A program made the position numbers and the translations under genes. Below are positions 21,976-31,007 of a stretch of DNA of 64,000 nucleotides, piece after piece. The stretch is from the NCBI GenBank assembly GCA_039545355.1, contig BCJJ01000018.1, forward strand, positions 1-64,000. Direction: 5' to 3'. The DNA comes from Trichosporon coremiiforme (Eukaryota > Basidiomycota > Tremellomycetes > Trichosporonales > Trichosporonaceae). Position 1 is the stretch's first letter. Each line of letters opens with the position of its first letter. The notes below the pieces were generated by a model. It had not been told where the DNA came from, made no database searches, and saw only the letters and a list, made by a program, of their open reading frames with translations.

Positions 21976-24900
21976 CTACTCTTTATTGAAGACGTCGACG
22001 TAGCGGTTCGCACCGCGCTTCTTCTTCGTGGCGCCTGAGGACGGGCGGCCGCTCGGCGGGCGGTTGAGGAGGTCGTCGAGCGATGCGATCTGCGGCTTGC
22101 TGCCGGGCGTCGGCGTGCCGCTGCTGGGTGGGCCGGGGGGTCCACCTGCTCCTGGTCCGCCCGGACCGCCAGGTCCACCCGTAGGCGGGCGCGAGATGCC
22201 GTGCGGCGGTCCACCCGGTCCAGACGGCGACGCTGTCGATGTCGGGGGCATACTTGCGCTTCCGGCTGGACGGACGGAGGCTGGCCGGCTAGCGGGGGAC
22301 ACGGTGCTGGCGCGCGGGGGCGGGGGCGGGGCTGCCGCGGCAGCGGACGGCTTCTCGGCGCCCTTGACGAGCCACCGCTTGAGCTCTGGGTCGTAGTACA
22401 TCTTGCTCTCCTCGCCGAGGTTGGCGCGGACGGGGCCCGAGGTCTCGCCGTCCTTCTTCCCGCCGAACCAGCCGCCGAACCAGCCCTTCTTGCCCTGCTG
22501 CTCACTCTTCTTCGGCTCCTCCTTTGGCGCGGCCTTGGGCTCCTCCTTCTTCGGAGGCGCGTAGGCGTCCTGCTGCGCTGAGGGCTCGTCGGCCACCTTG
22601 GGCGTGCGGTCGCGCGACAGCGCGGAGTTGCCGAATCCGAGGTCCTCGTCGTCGTCGTCCCAGGCGGGCTCCGACTTCTTCGCCGGAGCGTAGTTCTGCG
22701 TCGGAGCCGGAGGCGCGATGGGCGCAGGCGTGAAGCCCGCCATGGGCGAGACGAAGCCGCCGTCGTCGCCGCCAGAGGCGTCAGTAGGCGCAGACTGGCT
22801 GTGGTCATGCGAGTCGCTCGAACCCTCCCATGGCGCGTAGCCGCCCGAAGCGGCAGAGGGAGGACCGCCGTATGGCTCGTAGCCGGTGCCGGTGCTCGTC
22901 GTGTTGCCGGTAGACATCGGGTTGAACGAGCCCTCGCCCTCCACGGTCGACGGAGCACGAGAAACGCCAGCCGAAGGGTTGGGCGAGATGGCGCTGAAGT
23001 GCGAGAACGGACCGACAGGGACAGTCGAGCCGCTGGACGTGGGGGCGGTAGCCTTCTTAGGAGCCTCCTGGCCCTCGTCCTCACCGGCAATGAACTTGGT
23101 GAGGCGGCCCTCGATCCACGAGCCGATCGTGGCGCCACCCTTCGACTTGCTGCGTCCGAGGCCGCGCGACGGGTTGGCCGAGGGCGTACCAGTCAGACGC
23201 TCGAGGAGGTCCTCCATGCCCGCCCTGAGGTGGGGCTGCAGAGTGGTCCTAGCACCCTTGGCCGTGGGCTTGGCAGCCGTCTCGATCGCCTCGCAGTAGC
23301 GCTTAGCCTGGTCGGCGTCTCCGAGCTCGGCGGCGCGCCAAGCGCGCTGCAGCTTGAAAGGCAGCAGCTCCGGAAGCGTGACCGCCGGCGCCTCAGCGCC
23401 CTTGGGAACGGGGACAAGGCTGCGGGCGTACTCGGCAATCTCGGCAAAGATGGCTCCGTCCTCGTCGCGGGCATCCTCGACGAACTTGATGTGGCGCGTC
23501 GTGGCGGCAGGCGACATGTCGCTGAACGGCGAGTTGGGCGAGAGGAGGAAGCAGACCTGGGCGACGCTGCGAAGACCGGCACGCTCGAAACGCGCACCGA
23601 GGTCGTCGAGGCAGACGAGGTCAGTCGGCTTGCCGTTCAGGAGGACGCCGGCGATGACCTCACGCCACTTGTCCGTCGAGGGGTCGTCGGTGATGTTAGC
23701 AGCCGAGAACAGCCCTTCGACGGTGGACGGGTTGAGGCCAGCGTAGACCATGTACGTCGCCTTGATGCCAGCAGAGTGGGGGTCGTTGCCGAGCTCGGCT
23801 GAGCTGAACTTGGTGACCATGTCTCGCCAGAGGTCGGGGCCGACAGAGCTGGCAATTAGCAGCGCGTGCGACCAGAGACCGGCCGTGGCAGCAAACTGCG
23901 CGGCCTCACGCTTGTCACCGGCCAGGAGCATGGCCGACAGCTGGCTCAGCTGAGAGGCGCTGGCACGAGCTCCACCGGCAGCATGCGTAGCGCCGAGGCC
24001 GTTGGCGTGGGCGGGTGTAGCAACGTCCGACGCGGGAGACTGCAGCGCCTCGCGGATCGCCTCCTGAGCCTTGGGCGTTCCGAAGAAGCGGCCGTCGCCC
24101 TCGACCAGAGCAGTCAGAAGTCGGAGGATGACGAGTTTCGCTTCCTCGTCACGACGCTTCTTGTTCGCCGAGGTCTTGAGGTAGGGCAGGCCACGCTCGA
24201 TCTCCTCGGCCCGGGAAGCGAGGTACGACATGACGGCCTCACGACGCTTCTTGTCGCCAGCTGCACCCTTCGGGGTCGAAGGGTCGTGGACGAGAGGACC
24301 AGGGAACTGAACAGTGCTGGTAGTGAGAGCGCTAGACTCGACAACCTCGGGGACAGGACGCAGTGTCACGAGGCCACGGTGCGAAGCGTAGCCGTACGAC
24401 GGGGCGTCGACCGAGTCGTCACCCGTACCGGGGAAGGAGGTGACGAGGTAACCGCCAAAGCCGAAGCGGGCGATGGGGATGTTGCGAGCAGTGGGCGAGC
24501 ATCTGCCGAGCGGGTCCTCCGACACTGGACGCTGCTCCAGAACCTGCTGAGGGACGTAGGTGGCGTCGATGGAGCCGGCACGACCGAAGTAGTTGTTCGT
24601 CGGCGGAGTCGCGGTGCGAATGTCGTCGTACGGGTTCATCGGAGAGAACGTGGGGTCCGCAGACTTCTGTCCCGCGTACGGCGACGGCTCGTAGGGCGAC
24701 GGCTCATAGGATGCTGACCTGTTCAGAGCGGGAGGAGCACTGAGACCCGCGGCGCCGTAGCCGTGGCTGCTCTTCTGCGGCGAGGTAGACGGCCCGTAGG
24801 GGCTGTAGTCAACGCTGTGCGAAGGCTTCTTCGGCGAGGTTGAAGGTCCGTAGGGGCTGTAGTCGACACTTTGCGACGCTTTCTTGGGTGAAGTTGAAGC

Positions 24901-27900
24901 GCCGTACGGGCTGTAGTCAACGCTCTGCGACGGCTTCGTCGGTGACGTCGAGGGACCGTAGGGGTTGTAGTCAGACGTAGCCTGTCGGGATGGCGCAGAC
25001 GGCGCGTACGGGCTAGGCTCACTGGTGGTAGCAGCTCCCGGGGCATAGAGGCTAGACTCTCCCGGGCCCGTGGCACTTGGTGCGTAAGGGTTGTACTCGG
25101 AGGCACTGGGGGCCGAGGGCGTGTACGGGCTGTAAGAGTCCCCACCCTTCTGCGAACCACTCCTCTGACTGCCGTGAGACGGGGCGTACGCGTCACTGGG
25201 CTGGCGAGAGTGAGACGGAGAAGTGTACGGGTCCGCGCTGGCTGAAGCCGCCGGCGGAGCAGAGTACGGCGAGTAGCTGTCGCTCCGGCCGGGCGGGGGA
25301 GCGTAAGGGCTCTTGGCCTTCTTCGGCGACTTGGGCGAGCCCTTGGGGGCATACGTGTCGTACGGGTTCGTCTGCTCCTGCGATGGCGTCGGACGACCGT
25401 AGGATGCGGGCGGCGGAGGCACTGATGACGCACTCTGGGGATGAGCAGGCTCATGGCTGGTCGTCAGAGGAGAGTAAGGGGAAGGCTCGTATCCTCCTTC
25501 AGAGCCAAGGTCGACCGTATTGGGCTGATGGCCAGGCTCCGGCTTGGACTCCTTCGCCTCCATCTTGTACGGGTCGCTGAAGCCCGCCCCCTTCGACTCC
25601 CGTCGCTCCTGAGACTGCAACGGTGCCTTAGCGCCCTCATCATCATCATCCCAGTGTCCACCCTCGGGATCGTAGTCGCCAGACTCCTCTTCACCGTAAA
25701 GCGGCTCGGACTGCGAGAACTTGGGCGTGGGCTGCTCGGTCGTAGAACCAAGGGAAGACATTGTGACCGGCTCGTTCCTGAGCGGCGAGGACACACGAGG
25801 AGGGGCGCCAAGCGGCGATGTCATCCTCTGCGGTGCGCCGATAGGAGAGCCCTGCCGCACCGGAGGTCCCGACGGCGAAGTAGTTCTCGGTGGCGGCGCT
25901 CGCGGGGAAGCCGGACGGGGAGGCTGAGCAGCGCTGGTCGTCGGCGGTGCTGAGACCGTAGGCGGAGGACGGTCATACTTGGGCGTGCGGGTAGCTCCAC
26001 GAGAAGGTCCGCGAGGAGGAGGGACGATGACATCAGCCGGCGGCGGCGGCGGAGGAGGAAGCGTCGCCGCAGATCCCGGGGGTGAGAAAGCGGACCTCGG
26101 GGATGTCGAATACTCCGACGGGATCGGGGGCACAGGAGGCGCAGCAAGTGGCGGAGGGGAGAAAGCAGGGCGGTTGGAATGCCGAGAGGATGGCCGCGAC
26201 GTGGCTCGGAGAGGAGGGTCGAAGGATGTCGGCTTCGGCGGGTGTTGAGAGGAGGCCGTAGCAGGTCGCTGCGGTGGTGCCGTAGCTGCCGGAGGCGAAG
26301 CCATTCGCTGCGGAGCATACGGGTCCGAGGGAGCGGCACCGTACCCTGTGCTGTAACCAGAAGACATCTGCGGAACAGCGGCGCTGAACGATTGGGAGTG
26401 AGCCGGCGGCACTGTCGGAGCGTAAGGATCCACAGGAGCGGACGGCGGCAGAGGCGCGGCTTGCACAGGCGGCGACGGGATCGGCTGAGGCTCAGTCGTC
26501 TTTGCGCGGCGAGGCGGTCCCACCGGCGGTGCCGGCGGAGCGGACGGGGCTCCCTGCGGCATCGGCGGAGCGTCGGGTCCAGGGACGAAATTGCCTAACG
26601 GAGCAACCTGGACAGCTGATCCAGGTCGGCCAATGAAGCTCTTCTTGGGTCGGAGAGGGGGGTCATAGGCGTCCGACTTGGAAGGTCGCTTCAACGGCTC
26701 CGGCTTCTTCGGCGGAGACAGAGTTGCTGACGGGCCTGCAGGGGGGATAGACGCCCCATAACCGCCAACCGCCGGCGCAGCGGGCGCGTACGGATCGTAC
26801 GGCGTGGCAGCGGGAGTGGCGGCGTAGGGTTGAGCGGCATAGCCCACGGCCGGAGTGAACGCCGATGCAGTCGCGGCAGCCGGCGTAGCACTGTAGCCAT
26901 ACCCGCCAACCTGCCCAGTTGCAGGGGTGTACATGCCCCCGGCGGCGGCCGATTCTGGCTGCTGGTACGACGAGTACGAACCGGAGGTGGAGCGGTAGCC
27001 TTGTGTGACCGGTGCCGGTGCCGGGGCGTACGGGTTGGCGACAGGTTGGGATGGCGCATAGGGATCGACCGGAGCAGGAGCAGGAGCGTACGGGTTCGCC
27101 GGAGCGGTCGTTGCAGGCGCCGCAGGCGCATAGGGATCCTGCTCGGCGTGCGCAGGTGTCTTGCGAGCCTGGTTTTCGTCCACAACCTTCAGCGAGCCAT
27201 CAGCAATCATGGACTGCCGGACAGCTTCCCGCTCTTCCTCCGTGTACCAGTTCCAGTTGCCTGCATCGTCGTACCAGCCTTGAGGTACTTGAGCGTCGAT
27301 GGCCTCGGTCGAAGAGGACATGGGACCAGAAGACGGATCGGTGTGGCCAATCTGGAACGATTCGTCAATGCTGGTGTCGTTGAGGAAGTCGTCATCATGT
27401 TCAGAGAAGAGGCTAGACACGTCACGCTTTTTCTCAACGCCCGGTTGAGATCCCGCCGGGTCACTGGTCGTGCGCGTCTCGCTAGGACCTTCGGCTGCTT
27501 CGGACGGGCCAATGTCGAAGGCGTCGTCTCCCTGATCACCAAAGAGATTCGCGGCGTTCGAGGAAGCGGGCGCCTTCTGCTTCGGAGCATCTGGCTTAGG
27601 TGAGTCGTCCTCCTGACCCGGAATGGTGAAGTCGACCTGATCATCCGTGTCGAACAAAGAGATTGGGCGACGCGTGCGTCGACTCTCAGGTTCGCGGGGC
27701 TTCAATTCAGCAACCTGGTCCGCGTCCTGATGATCTCCTCCAATGGCGAAGTCGTCGTTGTCATCAGAGAACAAGGCACTAGCTGCAGGCTGCTCCTCCT
27801 TCGGCGCGGGGGCGCTATTGGGCTCCGGCTTAGCCTCCTCAGCTCCAATGTGGAATGCGTCGTCCTTGGGCTCATCGGACAGGAGAGAAGCTGCACTTAG

Positions 27901-29034
27901 CGGCTGGTCCTGGGACTTGAGATCCGCACTGGAGGTCTCTGCGGCCGCGGGAGTCGGTTCAGTAGCCGAGGTCTTGTCATCTTCGTCCGCCACATTCGCT
28001 TGCTGGGGAGTCTCTTGAGGTTGCTTAGTGGACGTTTCGTCGGTCTGGATGGGAAACGCGCCCTCCCCGTCATCATCGGCGAAGAGAGCAGCAGCAGTTT
28101 TGGCCGGCTTGTCGTCCTTGCCCGTCTCGGCTGCCACCGGTGTCGGCTCTTCCTTCGCCGCTGCTTTTGGAGCTTCCGGGACTACAGACTTATCGGTAAC
28201 GGCCTTGGCAGCCTGCTCCTCGTGCTTCGTACCGATCGCGTCAAGGGTGGCATCAAGAGTGGCCGTGCTGTCGAAAACCGCCTCCTCAACATCATCATCG
28301 ACCAATGGAGGTGGAGGAACATCAGGGCCGATGGAAGGAGGAGGTGTCGACGATGTCGGGACAGCTGGGGGAGGAGCCTCGAAGATGTTGTCCTGCTTGT
28401 CGTCACTGATCAGGAACGCCATGTCCTCTGCATCGTCGACAAACAGGGAAGACGCCTGAGGAGGCATGGGCGCTGGTACTCCGAGCTGAGGCTGGTGACC
28501 AAGGCTTCCTTCCACATGGTCACCAAAGTTCGGCTGCCCCTCTTCGGGATACTCGCTTTGACTTTCGACCGTCGTTTCATCGCGTTTGGACCCAGCTGGC
28601 TTCGTCGTGGCTGATGCACTGGCAGACACAACAGGGACATTGGCAGCTTCCGGAGCAGTCTCAGGAGCAGGTGAGGGAACCTTGTCGGCACTCTTGGGCG
28701 TGACCTCGGTTGCAGGTGCCGTTGGGGCGGTGACGTCGAGCGAGCTGGAGTCGGCCGCAGGTTGCGCTGGGGCAGCTACGTCGGGTTGCTTGGCCGCCGG
28801 GGGTGCAGGGGGTGCGGCAGGAAGTGCAGAGACGGACGCCTTCTTGTTCTTTTTCTTCTTCTTTTTGGATGACGATCCGCCCTGTGCAGGTGCAGGTGCG
28901 GCCGGAGGTGGAACTTGCGCTTGGGCTGGTGCGGTCTGGGGCTGAGGCTTAGACCCAGCTTGATGGCCAGGAACGCTGGGGTCTGGCGTGTGCTGGCCTT
29001 GCGCCGGGTTGTCGGCGGTCGGCGGTGCACTCAT
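21976..29034 (-). CDS. SEC16: COPII coat assembly scaffold Sec16
   Basis: One uninterrupted frame of 2352 aa. Sec16 organises ER exit sites and scaffolds Sec23/24 and Sec13/31. Residues about 195-550 carry spaced acidic LF...DDAFxIG repeats. GWYDDAGNWNWYTEEE lies near residue 590. A long Pro/Tyr-rich disordered region (600-1480) repeats DPYAP/NPYAP and includes a 17-aa tandem repeat (about 1350-1425). The Sec16 central conserved domain starts near residue 1510 (GRCSPTARNIPIARFGFGG). The alpha-helical ACE1 domain runs about 1690-1960 (LSAMLLAGDKREAAQFA, GLWSHALLIAS). A conserved short C-terminal block with GWFGGWFGGKKDG and YYDPELKRWL lies near 2185-2240, followed by Pro/Gly-rich sequence. The length is within the range of fungal Sec16. 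The ATG at 29034 is the first in frame; its N-terminus is Gln/Pro-rich with a KKKKKKNKK stretch. Confidence 0.95.
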   Translation of the reverse strand: MSAPPTADNPAQGQHTPDPSVPGHQAGSKPQPQTAPAQAQVPPPAAPAPAQGGSSSKKKKKKNKKASVSALPAAPPAPPAAKQPDVAAPAQPAADSSSLDVTAPTAPATEVTPKSADKVPSPAPETAPEAANVPVVSASASATTKPAGSKRDETTVESQSEYPEEGQPNFGDHVEGSLGHQPQLGVPAPMPPQASSLFVDDAEDMAFLISDDKQDNIFEAPPPAVPTSSTPPPSIGPDVPPPPLVDDDVEEAVFDSTATLDATLDAIGTKHEEQAAKAVTDKSVVPEAPKAAAKEEPTPVAAETGKDDKPAKTAAALFADDDGEGAFPIQTDETSTKQPQETPQQANVADEDDKTSATEPTPAAAETSSADLKSQDQPLSAASLLSDEPKDDAFHIGAEEAKPEPNSAPAPKEEQPAASALFSDDNDDFAIGGDHQDADQVAELKPREPESRRTRRPISLFDTDDQVDFTIPGQEDDSPKPDAPKQKAPASSNAANLFGDQGDDAFDIGPSEAAEGPSETRTTSDPAGSQPGVEKKRDVSSLFSEHDDDFLNDTSIDESFQIGHTDPSSGPMSSSTEAIDAQVPQGWYDDAGNWNWYTEEEREAVRQSMIADGSLKVVDENQARKTPAHAEQDPYAPAAPATTAPANPYAPAPAPVDPYAPSQPVANPYAPAPAPVTQGYRSTSGSYSSYQQPESAAAGGMYTPATGQVGGYGYSATPAAATASAFTPAVGYAAQPYAATPAATPYDPYAPAAPAVGGYGASIPPAGPSATLSPPKKPEPLKRPSKSDAYDPPLRPKKSFIGRPGSAVQVAPLGNFVPGPDAPPMPQGAPSAPPAPPVGPPRRAKTTEPQPIPSPPVQAAPLPPSAPVDPYAPTVPPAHSQSFSAAVPQMSSGYSTGYGAAPSDPYAPQRMASPPAATAPPQRPATASSQHPPKPTSFDPPLRATSRPSSRHSNRPAFSPPPLAAPPVPPIPSEYSTSPRSAFSPPGSAATLPPPPPPPADVIVPPPRGPSRGATRTPKYDRPPPTVSAPPTTSAAQPPRPASPRAPPPRTTSPSGPPVRQGSPIGAPQRMTSPLGAPPRVSSPLRNEPVTMSSLGSTTEQPTPKFSQSEPLYGEEESGDYDPEGGHWDDDDEGAKAPLQSQERRESKGAGFSDPYKMEAKESKPEPGHQPNTVDLGSEGGYEPSPYSPLTTSHEPAHPQSASSVPPPPASYGRPTPSQEQTNPYDTYAPKGSPKSPKKAKSPYAPPPGRSDSYSPYSAPPAASASADPYTSPSHSRQPSDAYAPSHGSQRSGSQKGGDSYSPYTPSAPSASEYNPYAPSATGPGESSLYAPGAATTSEPSPYAPSAPSRQATSDYNPYGPSTSPTKPSQSVDYSPYGASTSPKKASQSVDYSPYGPSTSPKKPSHSVDYSPYGPSTSPQKSSHGYGAAGLSAPPALNRSASYEPSPYEPSPYAGQKSADPTFSPMNPYDDIRTATPPTNNYFGRAGSIDATYVPQQVLEQRPVSEDPLGRCSPTARNIPIARFGFGGYLVTSFPGTGDDSVDAPSYGYASHRGLVTLRPVPEVVESSALTTSTVQFPGPLVHDPSTPKGAAGDKKRREAVMSYLASRAEEIERGLPYLKTSANKKRRDEEAKLVILRLLTALVEGDGRFFGTPKAQEAIREALQSPASDVATPAHANGLGATHAAGGARASASQLSQLSAMLLAGDKREAAQFAATAGLWSHALLIASSVGPDLWRDMVTKFSSAELGNDPHSAGIKATYMVYAGLNPSTVEGLFSAANITDDPSTDKWREVIAGVLLNGKPTDLVCLDDLGARFERAGLRSVAQVCFLLSPNSPFSDMSPAATTRHIKFVEDARDEDGAIFAEIAEYARSLVPVPKGAEAPAVTLPELLPFKLQRAWRAAELGDADQAKRYCEAIETAAKPTAKGARTTLQPHLRAGMEDLLERLTGTPSANPSRGLGRSKSKGGATIGSWIEGRLTKFIAGEDEGQEAPKKATAPTSSGSTVPVGPFSHFSAISPNPSAGVSRAPSTVEGEGSFNPMSTGNTTSTGTGYEPYGGPPSAASGGYAPWEGSSDSHDHSQSAPTDASGGDDGGFVSPMAGFTPAPIAPPAPTQNYAPAKKSEPAWDDDDEDLGFGNSALSRDRTPKVADEPSAQQDAYAPPKKEEPKAAPKEEPKKSEQQGKKGWFGGWFGGKKDGETSGPVRANLGEESKMYYDPELKRWLVKGAEKPSAAAAAPPPPPRASTVSPASRPASVRPAGSASMPPTSTASPSGPGGPPHGISRPPTGGPGGPGGPGAGGPPGPPSSGTPTPGSKPQIASLDDLLNRPPSGRPSSGATKKKRGANRYVDVFNKE

Positions 29035-29187
29035 GGTCCCTCTGGCCGACGTGGGAGCTGAGTTGTCGGTTGTGAGATGGAGTGTGAGAGTGGGAGAAGG
29101 TGGTGTCGAAGTGATGACGGAGTGGATCGGTGAGGGTGCCCTGGCTGGGTTTGTGGATTACGGTGCAGGAGTTCGGACGCGGTGGAT

Positions 29188-29226
29188 CAGTGGCTCAGTG
29201 GCTCAGTGGCTCAGTGGCTCATGGCT
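29188..29226. repeat. 8-bp tandem repeat, CAGTGGCT, four units
   Basis: Four exact units (29188-29219) followed by a partial one. It lies about 150-190 bp upstream of the SEC16 start codon on the template side, so it probably falls in its promoter or leader. Confidence 0.85.
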
Positions 29227-29493
29227 GAGCGCTAGTCGCCGAATGACAGGACGGGCTGGGCAGCTGGGTAAACCAGGACGCGGATGACACGTCCCTTAGA
29301 GCCAGGCAGGCGGGGGCGCGGGGCAGGGTGGAGACCAAGTGGACAGACTTCTGTGGACTGATGCATCGGTGGAGGGTGGAGGCCATGGACGGTCATGGGT
29401 GGAGGTGACGCATCACCATGAGCTTCTTTGCATGCTTGTATAGCTGTTGTATGGTGATAGTCGATGTGATTGGGGGGGAAGGGTCGTAAGCGT

Positions 29494-29540
29494 GCCTGGC
29501 TGCCTGGCTGCCTGGCTGCCTGGTTGCCTGGTTGCCTGGG
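29494..29540. repeat. 8-bp tandem repeat, GCCTGGCT/GCCTGGTT
   Basis: Three GCCTGGCT units, two GCCTGGTT units and a partial unit follow each other. It lies about 460 bp upstream of SEC16. It shares an 8-bp period with the CAGTGGCT repeat 270 bp away, but not its sequence. Confidence 0.85.
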
Positions 29541-31007
29541 GGTCTCACATGAGCCAGGACGAGGCCACGAGCCATCACATCACCCTCACACTACCACAAC
29601 ATGACTTTGCGCGATATTAGTGCAGGGTCTAAACCATCTTCCGGCCATCAACTTGGCCGGTCGCCTTGTCATCGTAATCACTTGCTCCATGCTCCTGCTC
29701 ATCGCGTCAGACTAATCCGTCATTACCTGGGTGCGGCCTGTTCACGCCCTGTTCCGGGCGGGGGTGCCACACCGCTCCTCACTCCGGGACGTCGGGATTT
29801 CACCCAGGGCGTTCACAAGCCCCCCACTAGCATCGCTAGCCCGGCTGGCACGGCTGGCAGGCTGGCACCGTACGACGGCGTCTGAGCCCTCACCCAACCT
29901 ACAGGGAAGGGCCGGAGGCACGAGCTCATGTCCGTGTAATATACACCAGTCAGATTTTGATCCCGGGCGCGCGTTTCGTTGGCTGGGCCCTTGGCCGCGC
30001 TGGATGCTGCCGCCCGGTGGCCCAGTGCGCCACGCTGCTAAAGATGGCAATCGACTCGCCTGGTTACTCATCAACACCCACTCGAGGTCAACAGAGTCGC
30101 ATTCCCAGCGCTCTGCCCTCTTCTCTTCTCCCCCTCTCCACCACGCCTCGCCGCTTCATCAGGCAGTCGTCTCGCCCCGGATCACCTGGACTCGACCACC
30201 CATCGACCCAGGCCGTTTCGATCGATCTCGACTTCTTTTGCCGCGACCTGACACGAGTGGAGACTTTTTGTTGGTTGCGTGTCACCATCGCACCGCGCAG
30301 CCATCCCGCCCCTCCCCCTCCTTCCCCCCTTTCTTGTGATCACTATCTCGGACGTGCTTTCGCGTCGCCTGATCTGAGCCCCGCTTCGGACTGAGAGTTT
30401 TGACTGGACCGACCTCTCGAATCGGACCGGACACTCTTTGACCGGCTAACTCAGCAACACGCGATCTGAAACTCGGATCGAGTTTTTGAGAACCCTCTCT
30501 GGTTGCGTGGTGTGTGTTTCGCGCACCACATCCTCCGCGCGGCGCATCCACGCCGTTGCATCCTCAAAAGGGACCTCCGACACTGTCGTACCCCCCAAAC
30601 AACCTGCATAGCACGTCTATTCGGGCTTGGTGACTAAGTGTTTCGGCTCACGGCTTCTTTTCTAGTCATTTGCTGACCGCTTACCGCCACCGAACTAGAG
30701 CGGTCGCACCCCCCTCGCCACCGCTAGAGAGTTGAGCATCGCGCTCCTCCGCCCCCCACATCCGTGCGACGCTTGCACACGCCCCTGTGCTACCGCGCGC
30801 ACTCTACCTCTTACCCGTCCTTTATAATCAACCACCCCTTCGAAACGACATTCTCCCTCGGACATCTCGTGAGACGCCACCTGTACGATCATTTCCATCA
30901 GCACACCGTACATTCACCACCCGTCTCTCGACCCGACCGGGGGCAGCCGACAGCTGCTGGCTGCTTGTCCTTTCGATCCTTGCTTTCAACATTAGCTGTT
31001 GGACACG

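Larger units (their letters stand above)
29035..31007. other. Divergent promoter region between SEC16 and the cyclin-fold gene
   Basis: The two genes are transcribed away from each other. Two short minisatellites (29188 and 29494) lie on the SEC16 side. The plus strand from about 30100 to 31000 is CT-rich and probably the long leader of the cyclin-fold gene. Several short upstream open frames occur in that leader. No coding gene is supported. Confidence 0.5.

Noticed and set aside
21837..23138. 433-codon Arg-rich minus-strand frame
   Set aside because: It overlaps SEC16 in another frame. The Arg/Pro/Ser composition is typical of a shifted GC-rich frame.
22801..23802. 333-codon plus-strand frame antisense to SEC16
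   Set aside because: It is a shadow of the Sec16 frame; composition is dominated by Arg/Gly/Ala/Val with no domain.
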